Shown here piece by piece: positions 50,572-59,487 of a DNA stretch of 64,000 bases. The DNA is from Fervidobacterium sp. UBA5837 (GTDB lineage: Bacteria; Thermotogota; Thermotogae; Thermotogales; Fervidobacteriaceae), in the NCBI GenBank assembly GCA_002432805.1, contig DJGV01000010.1, forward strand, positions 62,001-126,000, read 5' to 3'. Under the pieces are notes generated by a model. That model made no database searches, was not told the DNA's origin, and worked only from the letters and a program-made list of their open reading frames with translations. Each line of letters begins with the position of its first letter. Positions within the stretch are counted from its first letter, which is position 1. The position numbers and the translations under genes are program-made.

Positions 50572-52767
50572 TCATTTTGCATTGATTTTGTTTAACGTTA
50601 TTGGTGGTTTCATGAAGTTTTCGGCGCCTTCCATATCGATTTCTTTGCTTGTAGTGAAGAAAAACGAAAATGCCATTACATCTGGGCTGCCGGGTTCTAC
50701 ATTTTCAAGTCGAGTTATTCCTAAATCTTTCGTGGCCGCCTCATCGTAATGTCTTAAGAGTAAAAAATCGAATGAGTTTGTTGTTGAATCAAAACCAACC
50801 ATAAAAGCCTGCCTTGTGGCCATGGTCACAGTCAAAGCATCCGACTCTAAAGCAACCACACCTCCGACTGCTATTTGGTCAGGTCTCAGTGCAGGGAATT
50901 CGTAAGGATTCTTCACGATGGAATCCGGGCCTTTATAAACGAATCTTCCACACGAGTTCACAGGAATTTTGAGGAAATAATTAATTGAATGATCCTCATA
51001 AGGAATATACGGAATTTTTGTTTGATCTATGAAATAACTGAAAAGAATTTTCTTCTCATTGACTGGAAGAGTTATGTCCAATTCAATAATAGGAGAATTA
51101 TCGAGCATGACTTTCATAATTTTCTGCTGAGAGTTCTCACATAAAGTATATGATGCTACAACAGGGTGCTCTTCTTCCCTTATTTGCATAGAGTTTGTGT
51201 AAGCATGTTCAAATCTTCCGACATTCTCTGCTACCCATGTTTCCAATTTCTTGTCAAAAATGTCAAATGTACCATCAGGTTTTACGGTTATCCTATAGAA
51301 CACGTTTTCTATGCTTGAATTTGCTGTTGTATTTGTTTGCTTGTCATTAATTATACCTTTAATTGTGATCTCAGAAAGTCCTTTCGGCAGCTTCATATAT
51401 ACCTCGTATCCATTATTGACCTGATTCCATGGATCAGTGGACGCTAAAGCAAAAGGATATGCGATATATCTTCTTCCATCGAACTCCAGCAAGACTTCAA
51501 TGTTTGGATCCCACTTGTCCAACCAAAATCTGACAAGAGTTTTTTGCTCAGAGTTTCCAAGATTAAGCACATAAATCTTGTTGGACTGAACTTCATTTGA
51601 TACCATTTTCTGAATAAATTCTTGAACACTGTTGTAAGCTGTTAAAGCATATTCAGTAACCACTTCATTGAAGATGGATGTTTGTTTAAGAGTATAGTTC
51701 CCCGGCCAACCTGCCCCCGGAGCAGCAGTGTGTTCACAATACAGTAAGATGTTCTTCATCGCAGTATGATACAAAGGATTTTCGGTACTTATCATGTTCG
51801 AGTAAGTTAGCCCTTGCAAAATCTCTTGGCTCCATCTGACTAGAGAAGACGAGTATGGGCCACCAGTCTTTACACTTTCCCAGAACCCAGACCAATCACC
51901 TCTGTAGACTGGTATAACGTCTTTGTACTTTTCCTCCATATGTTTGAAGAACTTACTGGGAGTTGAAAATTCAATTTGAAGTTCGGAAAAAACGGGATTT
52001 TCCGTAAGATTTAGATAGCTAACCAAACCTGGTTCCAGTCCTCCGTTATCTGCTGCAACCAGAATAGCAACGGCATCGTAAGGATAACCTTCCTCTTCCA
52101 GCCTCTCCACATAGCTTTCTATGGAAGAAATGCTTTTGAACGTGAGCCCCTCCATATAACTTGCTTTGGTTACCCATGTAAGAGTTTTTCCATGATTTGG
52201 CCCTTCCCAATAGAAAAGATCAACTGATCCAGGAAGTTGGAGGACTTGTGCATATTTGTCATTTATCCCTGACATAAAGTATGGGATGTCATTTTCAGAA
52301 AGAATGTCTGGCAGATCTTGTACGTACCCGGGGACATCATTCATCAAGACAGTGGTAATTGTAAAATTGTTTTCTTTTGAAAACTTTATAGAACTGTTAA
52401 ACGTTTCCGATAGTGAGAGTTTATTCATGAAACCTGTATGCATAGAGGCATAAGCACCCGCTAACTCTACACGTCCCTCTTTAATATGCTGGACTAGCCT
52501 TTGAATTTTCCAAGGTTCTGGTGATGTTTCAAGCCATTGCTCCAGTTGCCAAAACGTTTCAATCGTAAAGTAAAAGTCTGGGAAAACATCCATCATTTGC
52601 AGCAAACTGTCCATCATCTGCACGTATTCTTGGGAGACTTCCTCTTGGGTCTTTGTGAAACCAATATCCAAATGGCTGAATGGGATTATAAAGACTTTGT
52701 CTATATTTCCAAATGCAAACGATGTTGACAAAATAAGGAGTGCAATAACCAGAACAAATCTTTTCAT
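50572..52767 (-). CDS. Exported GH38-like glycosidase
   Basis: The 731-residue product opens with a signal peptide (MKRFVLVIALLILSTSFAFG), followed directly by the GH38 N-terminal domain: zinc-type H32-L-D34 in IIPFSHLDIGFT and a nucleophile-equivalent D144 in LMNDVPGYVQDLPD. This uses NDVPG in place of the classical DxFGH of GH38, a feature shared with the cytoplasmic enzyme at 56297-59281, so both are a divergent subgroup. The ATG overlaps the upstream permease stop, with GGAGTGG as ribosome site. It probably cuts an alpha-mannoside outside the membrane before import. The activity is inferred. Confidence 0.8.
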   Translation of the reverse strand: MKRFVLVIALLILSTSFAFGNIDKVFIIPFSHLDIGFTKTQEEVSQEYVQMMDSLLQMMDVFPDFYFTIETFWQLEQWLETSPEPWKIQRLVQHIKEGRVELAGAYASMHTGFMNKLSLSETFNSSIKFSKENNFTITTVLMNDVPGYVQDLPDILSENDIPYFMSGINDKYAQVLQLPGSVDLFYWEGPNHGKTLTWVTKASYMEGLTFKSISSIESYVERLEEEGYPYDAVAILVAADNGGLEPGLVSYLNLTENPVFSELQIEFSTPSKFFKHMEEKYKDVIPVYRGDWSGFWESVKTGGPYSSSLVRWSQEILQGLTYSNMISTENPLYHTAMKNILLYCEHTAAPGAGWPGNYTLKQTSIFNEVVTEYALTAYNSVQEFIQKMVSNEVQSNKIYVLNLGNSEQKTLVRFWLDKWDPNIEVLLEFDGRRYIAYPFALASTDPWNQVNNGYEVYMKLPKGLSEITIKGIINDKQTNTTANSSIENVFYRITVKPDGTFDIFDKKLETWVAENVGRFEHAYTNSMQIREEEHPVVASYTLCENSQQKIMKVMLDNSPIIELDITLPVNEKKILFSYFIDQTKIPYIPYEDHSINYFLKIPVNSCGRFVYKGPDSIVKNPYEFPALRPDQIAVGGVVALESDALTVTMATRQAFMVGFDSTTNSFDFLLLRHYDEAATKDLGITRLENVEPGSPDVMAFSFFFTTSKEIDMEGAENFMKPPITLNKINAK

Positions 52768-53609
52768 TATTTACCACTCCCGCTTAAAGCGAAACCGCTC
52801 GTTATGTTCCTTTGAAATACAAAATACATTATGATTAAAGGAAGAGCAGTAAGTGTCGATGCAGCCATCAATAAGCTCCAAGTGGTAGTATACTGTTGTT
52901 GAAAACTTCTTAGCCCAACTGCAAGAGTCCATTTTGTTGGATCGTGCAAGTAAAGTAATGGTCCAAAAAAGTCATTCCATGAAAAAAGCAAGGTAAAGAT
53001 AGAGACAGTAAACAATACTGGCTTTGACAAAGGGAGCATAATTTGAGAATAGATTCTGAACTCAGATGCACCGTCAATCCTTGCTGCTTCCAACAACTCG
53101 TCTGGTATTGAAACAAAGAATTGTCTTAGCAAGAATATGTTAAAAGCTCCTCCACCGCAAAACGCTGGAACCACTAAGGGAAGGTAAGTATTTACCCAAC
53201 CCAGTTTTGAGAATAAAAGATAAGTGGGTATGATCAAGACTTGCGACGGTATGAACATTGTAGCTATGGTTATATAGAATAGCTGGTTTCTACCCTTCCA
53301 GCGTAGTTTTGAAAAGCTGTATGCAACAAGCGATGCGCTGAATAAAGTACCTACTACGTTCAAAATGGCCAAGAATGAAGTATTCCAAAAGTACCTAAAA
53401 AAAGGGAATGCCTTTACTGCATCTATGTAGTTTCGCCATTGAGGTGATTTTGGAAACCATTGAATAGGTACAATCATGACCTGAGCCTCTTGTTTTAGTG
53501 ATGTTGAGATCATCCAAAAAAGGGGAATTAAGAATATTATGCTAAACAATGTCAACACGGTATACAAGATTATTTCCCTTATTAACTTCATTTTTTTCTG
53601 ACTTCTCAT
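52767..53609 (-). CDS. Sugar ABC transporter permease (MalG-type)
   Basis: Membrane subunit of 280 residues with six spans. It has LFWMISTSLKQEAQV near the start and the EAA loop ELLEAARIDGASEFRIYSQI followed by MLPLSKPVL. ATG 53609 follows GAGGAGGGG. It lies 15 bases after its partner and overlaps the exported GH38 gene by one base. Confidence 0.92.
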   Translation of the reverse strand: MRSQKKMKLIREIILYTVLTLFSIIFLIPLFWMISTSLKQEAQVMIVPIQWFPKSPQWRNYIDAVKAFPFFRYFWNTSFLAILNVVGTLFSASLVAYSFSKLRWKGRNQLFYITIATMFIPSQVLIIPTYLLFSKLGWVNTYLPLVVPAFCGGGAFNIFLLRQFFVSIPDELLEAARIDGASEFRIYSQIMLPLSKPVLFTVSIFTLLFSWNDFFGPLLYLHDPTKWTLAVGLRSFQQQYTTTWSLLMAASTLTALPLIIMYFVFQRNITSGFALSGSGK

Positions 53610-53624
53610 ATTAACAACCCCTCC

Positions 53625-54515
53625 TCAAAACTCGGCTTGCTTTCGATATATTCTAAATAGCAATACAGTCAAGGGGACTAGAATCATGAACATTACAACC
53701 GAAATCGCAGAGGCATATCCCATCTGAATGTCCTTAAATGCGAGTTTGTAGATCATTAAATTTACAAATGTTGTTGATTCTAAAGGACCTCCTCCGGTCA
53801 TTACATAGGCTTCTGTGAAAACTTGGGAAGCACCGATGAGTCCGGTGACAATATTGAAAAAAATGACTGGCCTTAACATTGGTACAGTAATTTTCCAAAA
53901 CAGTTGTATCTTATTTGCACCATCTAATTCCGCAGCTTCGTATAATTCAGTTGATATTCCTTGAAGCCCCGCCAGGAAAATGACAATGATGCCTCCTATT
54001 CCCCAAAGGCTCATTAGTATGAAAGCAGGCTTGGACCAGGTTGGAGAGTTTAACCATAGTGGGCCATTTATTCCAAAAACTCCTAGAAATTGGTTTAGCA
54101 AGCCACTACTAGGGTTGAAAAGCATCATCCAAAGAAACATCACAGGAATCGCTGGCAAGACTACTGGAAGAAAAAATATCGTTCTAAAAATACCCATGAA
54201 TTTTCCAGCATTATTCAGCAAAACTGCAAAGATCAATCCAAGTAGGACTTTTAAGAAAACGGACCCAAACATGTAATAAAATGTATTTCCCAAGGCTTTC
54301 CAAAAACTCGGATCCAGTGTAAAGAGGATCTTATAATTCATAAATCCTATCAATTTTGGAGGATTGATCCCATCGTAAGTTGTAAAACTCAAGAAAAAAG
54401 AAGCGAAGATCGGACCTATTATGAAGCATACTAACCCAATGATCCACGGAGTAGCAAATAAATAACCAGTGAGACTTTTTCTCTTCCAAAAAGAGCTTTT
54501 CGGCTTTTTTGGCAT
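53625..54515 (-). CDS. Sugar ABC transporter permease (MalF-type)
   Basis: Partner channel subunit, 296 residues. It opens with LTGYLFATPWIIGLVCFIIG, and carries the coupling loop ELYEAAELDGANKIQLFWKI and TVPMLRPVI. ATG 54515 follows GGAGGTCAT. It is separated from the binding-protein gene by 145 bases containing a strong hairpin. No ATPase gene is present in the locus. Confidence 0.92.
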   Translation of the reverse strand: MPKKPKSSFWKRKSLTGYLFATPWIIGLVCFIIGPIFASFFLSFTTYDGINPPKLIGFMNYKILFTLDPSFWKALGNTFYYMFGSVFLKVLLGLIFAVLLNNAGKFMGIFRTIFFLPVVLPAIPVMFLWMMLFNPSSGLLNQFLGVFGINGPLWLNSPTWSKPAFILMSLWGIGGIIVIFLAGLQGISTELYEAAELDGANKIQLFWKITVPMLRPVIFFNIVTGLIGASQVFTEAYVMTGGGPLESTTFVNLMIYKLAFKDIQMGYASAISVVMFMILVPLTVLLFRIYRKQAEF

Positions 54516-54589
54516 TTTATGACCTCCAAAAAGAAGATATAATATTTTTGTTAACCAATTCTAAAGGGTCCAAAGGCAATCTCATTTAA

Positions 54590-54623
54590 GCCCGAGTTAG
54601 GCACAGGTACACCTAACTCGGGC
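54590..54623 (-). terminator. Strong hairpin after the binding-protein gene
   Basis: GCCCGAGTTAGG and CCTAACTCGGGC form a perfect 12 bp stem with a 10-base loop. On the minus strand it is followed by TTAAATGAG, not a T-run, so a 3' stabiliser or partial terminator is more likely than a full stop; the permease genes continue beyond it. Confidence 0.7.
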
Positions 54624-54660
54624 AACTTTCGAAGTACAGGAAGATTGCTGCAACAAAATT

Positions 54661-55926
54661 TTAGTGGGTAAGTCTATACTTTTGTATTTGCGTTTCTAAC
54701 ATCTTCTGCAGATCATCAAGTGCCTTCTTTGGAGTTGCTTTGCCATATAAGACACTTTCAACAGTTTTCTCCAAGTCTTCATACCAAAGTGAATATTCAA
54801 GTACAAATGGTCTGAATTGGCTGATATCCAAAGTTTGAACAGATAGTTTCCACATTTCATTTGAAATCAAATCTGGAGATGAGGCTGCCTCTTTATTCCC
54901 TACTAGTGCCGTAACATTCTTTGCGAAAAGATGGGCAGAAGTCTTGTTAGTCAAGTAAATGACGAACTCTGCAGCAGCATCTTTGTAACGACTTCTGGAT
55001 GATGCCTCGATAGAAATTCCATTTGACCAACTCACCGGTTTAACTGGATAAGGTATTTGAACAGCTCCATAGTTTAGATCAGGGGCATAATCTCTCAACT
55101 GACTGAAAAATGTGTTATTTTGTATGACCATTCCAAGTTTTTTGTTTATGAATGCATCATTCAGACCTAAAGGATAAGTTGCATTGAACTTTTGGATTTT
55201 TTCGAGACTCAAGCGATCGACCATCTGTTTCCATTCTGTAAGAGATTTTACAACGATTGGGCTATTCACTACAAGATTTCCATCCTCCCCCAAAAAATCG
55301 CCGCCGTTCCCCCATACGTACATCCAGAAGTAGGATTGCGCGTACAGTGGGTTAAAGCCAAGAACTTCATAATCCCCTTTAGAGTCTTTTTTTGTTATTT
55401 TATCAGCATACTGCCACAGCTCATTCCATGTTTTGGGTGGGCGGTTTGGGTCTAATCCTGCTTTGACGAACAAGTCTTTATTGTAGAAGAGTAGCCTTAT
55501 ATCTGTCTCAAAAGGTAGAGCATATATTCCGGCTTTCCATCTACACATGTCTAACGGAGCTTTAAAGAATGTTTTATTAGCATCTATCCCTGCTTTTTTT
55601 AAATATGGGGCCAAGTCAAGTAAAATACCTGAACTAGCTCTCATTCCAACGTTTCCAAGGTCGTTTACAAAAACATCAGGCTCTTGACCAGCTGCAGTAC
55701 TTATTCTGAGTTTATCCCAGTAGTCCCAAAATGAAATTCCCAAAGCCTCTACTTGTATCTTTCCTTCGTAACTTTTGTTGAAATCTGCGACTAATTGATC
55801 AATTGTCTGTTTTGCTATTCCAGCATCGTATATATGCCAAAATCTTATTACAACGGGAGCTGCGAAAGATGCAGTAGTTAAAATCAGCATAAACAAAGCA
55901 ATCAAAAAAATTCTCGTTAATTTCAT
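54661..55926 (-). CDS. Sugar ABC transporter substrate-binding protein
   Basis: Exported family 1 carbohydrate-binding protein of 421 residues. The ATG at 55926 follows AAGGAGGGG and starts a signal peptide (MKLTRIFLIALFMLILTTAS, cleavage near FAA). The mature protein begins VVIRFWHIYDAGIAKQTIDQ and shows TAAGQEPDVFVNDLGNVG, LPFETDIRLLFYNKDLFVKA, and KPVSWSNGISIEASSRSRYK. These are the ligand-cleft and hinge landmarks of the family. Flanking GH38 enzymes suggest an alpha-mannoside ligand. Confidence 0.9.
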   Translation of the reverse strand: MKLTRIFLIALFMLILTTASFAAPVVIRFWHIYDAGIAKQTIDQLVADFNKSYEGKIQVEALGISFWDYWDKLRISTAAGQEPDVFVNDLGNVGMRASSGILLDLAPYLKKAGIDANKTFFKAPLDMCRWKAGIYALPFETDIRLLFYNKDLFVKAGLDPNRPPKTWNELWQYADKITKKDSKGDYEVLGFNPLYAQSYFWMYVWGNGGDFLGEDGNLVVNSPIVVKSLTEWKQMVDRLSLEKIQKFNATYPLGLNDAFINKKLGMVIQNNTFFSQLRDYAPDLNYGAVQIPYPVKPVSWSNGISIEASSRSRYKDAAAEFVIYLTNKTSAHLFAKNVTALVGNKEAASSPDLISNEMWKLSVQTLDISQFRPFVLEYSLWYEDLEKTVESVLYGKATPKKALDDLQKMLETQIQKYRLTH

Positions 55927-55956
55927 AAATATCCCCTCCTTTTTTACTCGCTATCA

Positions 55957-56284
55957 TCACACCAAGTTAACAGCATCCACTCGCTTCTTTCTTACAAATT
56001 CACCTGCCGCAAGGTCAACTTCTCCTACCCAATCCTTTACCTCCCTTCCTCGATGATGTTGCACCATTTTCTTTGACGCACCTAAGTCTCACCACACTTT
56101 CAGCCTCCCTTCTTTTGTACTGAACTTTTGGCCTAATTCATCTTCAAAGATCTTGTCTCGGTGCTATGTTTTCAACACTAATGTCAAACATCTCACTATA
56201 AATTAAATCATTGTTGATTCTTCCTCGAAAGCGTTTGAGTGCAAATTGCTTTTCCACTAGTATCTTCCAATTTCTTATCCATAT
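55957..56284 (-). pseudogene. Frameshifted and interrupted gene remnant, family not identified
   Basis: Reading the minus strand, one frame (56284-56144) gives IWIRNWKILVEKQFALKRFR and GRINNDLIYSEMFDISVENI up to TGA. A second, overlapping frame (56163-55957) continues as KIFEDELGQKFSTKEGRLKV, then a TGA at 56091-56089, then DLGASKKMVQHHRGREVKDW and VGEVDLAAGEFVRKKRVDAV to a stop. The joined product would be about 110 residues with one frameshift and one internal stop. It fills the 370-base gap between GH38 and binding-protein genes. A transposase scrap is possible; I cannot name it. Confidence 0.5.
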
Positions 56285-56296
56285 TCAATACCTTTG

Positions 56297-59281
56297 CTAG
56301 ACTGTGAAAACAACCGTCTTTATTTCATTTTTTCCGATCTTGAAACCTATTTTATTTTCTTCGTTCTTTATCCGTCTAAGGTTCCCATTCCCAATGTTTG
56401 AAATAAATGCCTCTTTTATATGGGCACCTGATATATTCAACTCAACATTCGCATCAGTACAACCAACTTCCTGGAGGCGGACTTGGTATCTATCCTTTCC
56501 TAGTTTTCTTATTCCTAAGATCTTTGCATTTTCAACATTTGTGGAAACGAAAGAAAAACTCTTTGTATTAACTTGGTATGGAACTGTAATTCCAGACAAT
56601 GGATTTTGAAATTCTTCTCCAAATTTACTTGCAACCAATGGATCAAAGTCCCCGGCATAGCTTGTGATACTGTAATGAAATTCCACTTCTCCGCCTTGCT
56701 TATTTGGGAAATTTGTATCCCATATGTTGTTCATAACATAAGAGTACAAAGTGTAAGGTTCATCAGTTTCAAGCGTCTTTTCAAATGGATTATAAGGAAC
56801 ATGAATGTTTCGTAGTTGAATCAACGGGGCTTCCAAAGTACCCCAAAGAATGGTATATTTTGAGTTACTTATGGCTACCCAATTTTGAATTGCTTTCAGG
56901 TAGTGGCAAGAACCAGGTACAAACTCATCGTCTAAAGAGACGTATCCTCCAGTCACTTCGTACCATATCTTCCCGTCTTGCACGTTAAATGGGTAAGAAA
57001 AATATACTGCTTCTTTTACTTCAGTTTCTATCTTCTTCAGACGATTGACAATATCTATTCTCTTTATTTCATCGTACAGTATTACTTCCTGCTCAATCCA
57101 TTCACAACCAGGCAAATGTAGTGTTATTAATAGTTTTTGGTATACATCATTTTTCTCTATCAACCCTATTTTTGACATACTGTTACGATTCACTTTGTCT
57201 CCCATATTTCGCTTTAACACACTCGGCGAACATCGTTTTCCAAGAAGTGTTTGTGCATTTCCCACTGTGCGTGAGGACAGATGATTGAAGCGATGAGCTG
57301 TAGTATATTGATCATAGATGTATTCATTGAAGAGAAAAGCAGCGTCTGAATTTACTAGTTCTTGGTCTATTTCTTTGTCTATGATACTAAGGATCCCACC
57401 AGTATCTGCATCGAAAGTAATTTTGTAAAACGGATTTTCCATCACGCCTTCTGCATTGCGATTCATAGATATTTGGCCAAGATTTTCCATTTCTTCTGGC
57501 AGTATTTGGTAGTTGATTTGGCCAAACGGAGGAACATTTCTTGCACTGAAAGTTATTGTTGCCCCAATTGGTTCAGGTCGTTCTCCCATATGCAGCCTTA
57601 AGGAATGCTTCACCTCTTCACCATTTTCATCTAAGATCTTCAGCCCTTTCCTTACATCACACTTCCCAAGTGGGATAAATACATTAACAACATCTGTACG
57701 CTTGAAAGAACTCGCATTATAGACAATGATGCAGCTCGACTCTTTGTCGTATCTTGTTTTCAAAAGTTCAGGAAGTAGATTCAATGCCCTACGATATTCA
57801 AGAAGACTTCTATCGTAAGTTGATTGTGCAAAGTTCCTTTTGATGCTCCATTGGATGTCACCCGATGTGTTGTGTCTTAGAGAATTCTCCCACGGATTCC
57901 AAGCTCCCCACGTGTGTTCATCAAACAAAGTCATCTCTTCATAGGCCCTATCCAACTCTTCCTTAGGGTAGTTATGCTCATTACTCTCAAGGTCTAGAAT
58001 ACTGTGCAGCGTTTGGGCAGATCTCAGTAATTGGTGAGCCTTCCTGTTTAATCCCATTGCATAAGCATTAGAGGCCATTCCATCTGACCACCAATCGGTC
58101 CAATCTCCACAGAAATCGGGAATATTCGTAGTCTTCTTAGACTCTATCTTTTCAAAAAACTGCCTGTTAGTAGAAGTGACTAGCTTGGGATAAGCCCATC
58201 TTTCATTCCAAACCTTGGCTATCTGAGATGGGATAATGCTTGATCCAGCATTATCCCAGAGCGTACCTTGAACTCTTATATGCACGTCACTAAACTCGTA
58301 ATTATCCTCTTGCATTTCCTTGAGTAAAGAAGGCAACTTTGCAAAAACTTCTTCATAACTCTTTGATAAACCCAGCAAATTCCCTTCCATATATACTCCG
58401 TGTGGTGTATCTGTATACCAAACTAAGACCTTTTTTTCATTCTCTTGATCCAGCTTCCAATAAAAAGGACGCCTTAATTTTGGACCTGAAAGCAAATGTG
58501 GTATAGCACGCCCTGCATAATTGTGTGCTACAGATAGATATTTGATTTTCATGTCTGTTAAACACGTTAAGAATCCCTTTGTTAGACCTGGCACATCGCT
58601 CTGCATTGCTGTACAAATTTCTATCTGATATTCATCTCGGAGCATCTCAGCTGTTTCGAAACTTCTAGCGAGCTCATCTATGTCGTAGGCCTCAGTATGC
58701 ATATTCATATAAGCTGCACATACCTCGATCCTTCCTTCCTTTATCATTTGGATCATCTTCTTAACTTGTTTAGAAGGGCGACTCTTTAGCCAATGTTTTA
58801 GAGGCCAAGTTGTTTCAACAACCCATTTGAAATTGGTTTCTGGATCGTCATCTTGTAAATCACATAGCTCAAGAACTTGATCCAGATAATTCAAATGGTG
58901 ATCTAGTACTTCGACTTGTGGGTCTGTGTATCCTATATCCAAATGGGAATGATGAATGATGTGGACAACCCAGTGCTTTTGTGGCGTGACTGTTACTGTA
59001 CTTTCAATTTCATCGTCATCCCACTTAAGCGTGACATTGTACGTAGTTTCAGCCTTGACTTCCGGAACATACATTTTTAAGGTTGTCTTCCCACTATAGA
59101 TTTTGTCAACTTTTTGCACAATCTTTTGACTGTTCCCTGTTAAAATCAACTGCGCTTTAGATATCTCTTGATTTGATTCAATTTCTACAAAAATTACTTG
59201 CTTTAGCTCATCTTCATAATCTACAAAAAACAAAGAACTCTCAACTTTAAAAGCAGATATTACATTGGCTCTCTTTGACAT
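56297..59281 (-). CDS. Cytoplasmic GH38-family glycosidase
   Basis: A 994-residue protein without signal peptide. Residues about 1-105 form a beta-sandwich-like extension. The GH38 catalytic domain starts at HIIHHSHLDIGYTDPQVEVL with the zinc-type pair H113 and D115, and the nucleophile-equivalent D229 in MQSDVPGLTKG. The C-terminal half has the beta-sandwich pattern NPFYKITFDADTGGILSIID common to GH38. ATG 59281 follows GGAAGGG; a TTG at 59287 would add two residues. It should release mannose or short mannosides inside the cell and is the partner of the exported GH38-like enzyme. Confidence 0.85.
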   Translation of the reverse strand: MSKRANVISAFKVESSLFFVDYEDELKQVIFVEIESNQEISKAQLILTGNSQKIVQKVDKIYSGKTTLKMYVPEVKAETTYNVTLKWDDDEIESTVTVTPQKHWVVHIIHHSHLDIGYTDPQVEVLDHHLNYLDQVLELCDLQDDDPETNFKWVVETTWPLKHWLKSRPSKQVKKMIQMIKEGRIEVCAAYMNMHTEAYDIDELARSFETAEMLRDEYQIEICTAMQSDVPGLTKGFLTCLTDMKIKYLSVAHNYAGRAIPHLLSGPKLRRPFYWKLDQENEKKVLVWYTDTPHGVYMEGNLLGLSKSYEEVFAKLPSLLKEMQEDNYEFSDVHIRVQGTLWDNAGSSIIPSQIAKVWNERWAYPKLVTSTNRQFFEKIESKKTTNIPDFCGDWTDWWSDGMASNAYAMGLNRKAHQLLRSAQTLHSILDLESNEHNYPKEELDRAYEEMTLFDEHTWGAWNPWENSLRHNTSGDIQWSIKRNFAQSTYDRSLLEYRRALNLLPELLKTRYDKESSCIIVYNASSFKRTDVVNVFIPLGKCDVRKGLKILDENGEEVKHSLRLHMGERPEPIGATITFSARNVPPFGQINYQILPEEMENLGQISMNRNAEGVMENPFYKITFDADTGGILSIIDKEIDQELVNSDAAFLFNEYIYDQYTTAHRFNHLSSRTVGNAQTLLGKRCSPSVLKRNMGDKVNRNSMSKIGLIEKNDVYQKLLITLHLPGCEWIEQEVILYDEIKRIDIVNRLKKIETEVKEAVYFSYPFNVQDGKIWYEVTGGYVSLDDEFVPGSCHYLKAIQNWVAISNSKYTILWGTLEAPLIQLRNIHVPYNPFEKTLETDEPYTLYSYVMNNIWDTNFPNKQGGEVEFHYSITSYAGDFDPLVASKFGEEFQNPLSGITVPYQVNTKSFSFVSTNVENAKILGIRKLGKDRYQVRLQEVGCTDANVELNISGAHIKEAFISNIGNGNLRRIKNEENKIGFKIGKNEIKTVVFTV

Positions 59282-59487
59282 CTTCAATCCCTTCCTTCTG
59301 CATCATTGAATTATTTGAATCAAAATCCACATTTACTTTAGCGTTTAAGAGAAAGTCTCAAATCAAAAATGTCAATGTTCTGTTGTCTGTGAAGTATATG
59401 TATATAAGCAGCTATGCTTAGTAAGTTAACGAAACTGTCAGACCATCAAGTATCTCTTCACTCGTAGATAATCCACTCCTAAGATAA

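Noticed and set aside
56227..56240. GAAAGCGTTTGAG, similar to the LacI operators at 37.3-37.5 kb
   Set aside because: It has only a half match, is not palindromic and lies inside a decayed reading frame; the local regulator is ROK, not LacI.
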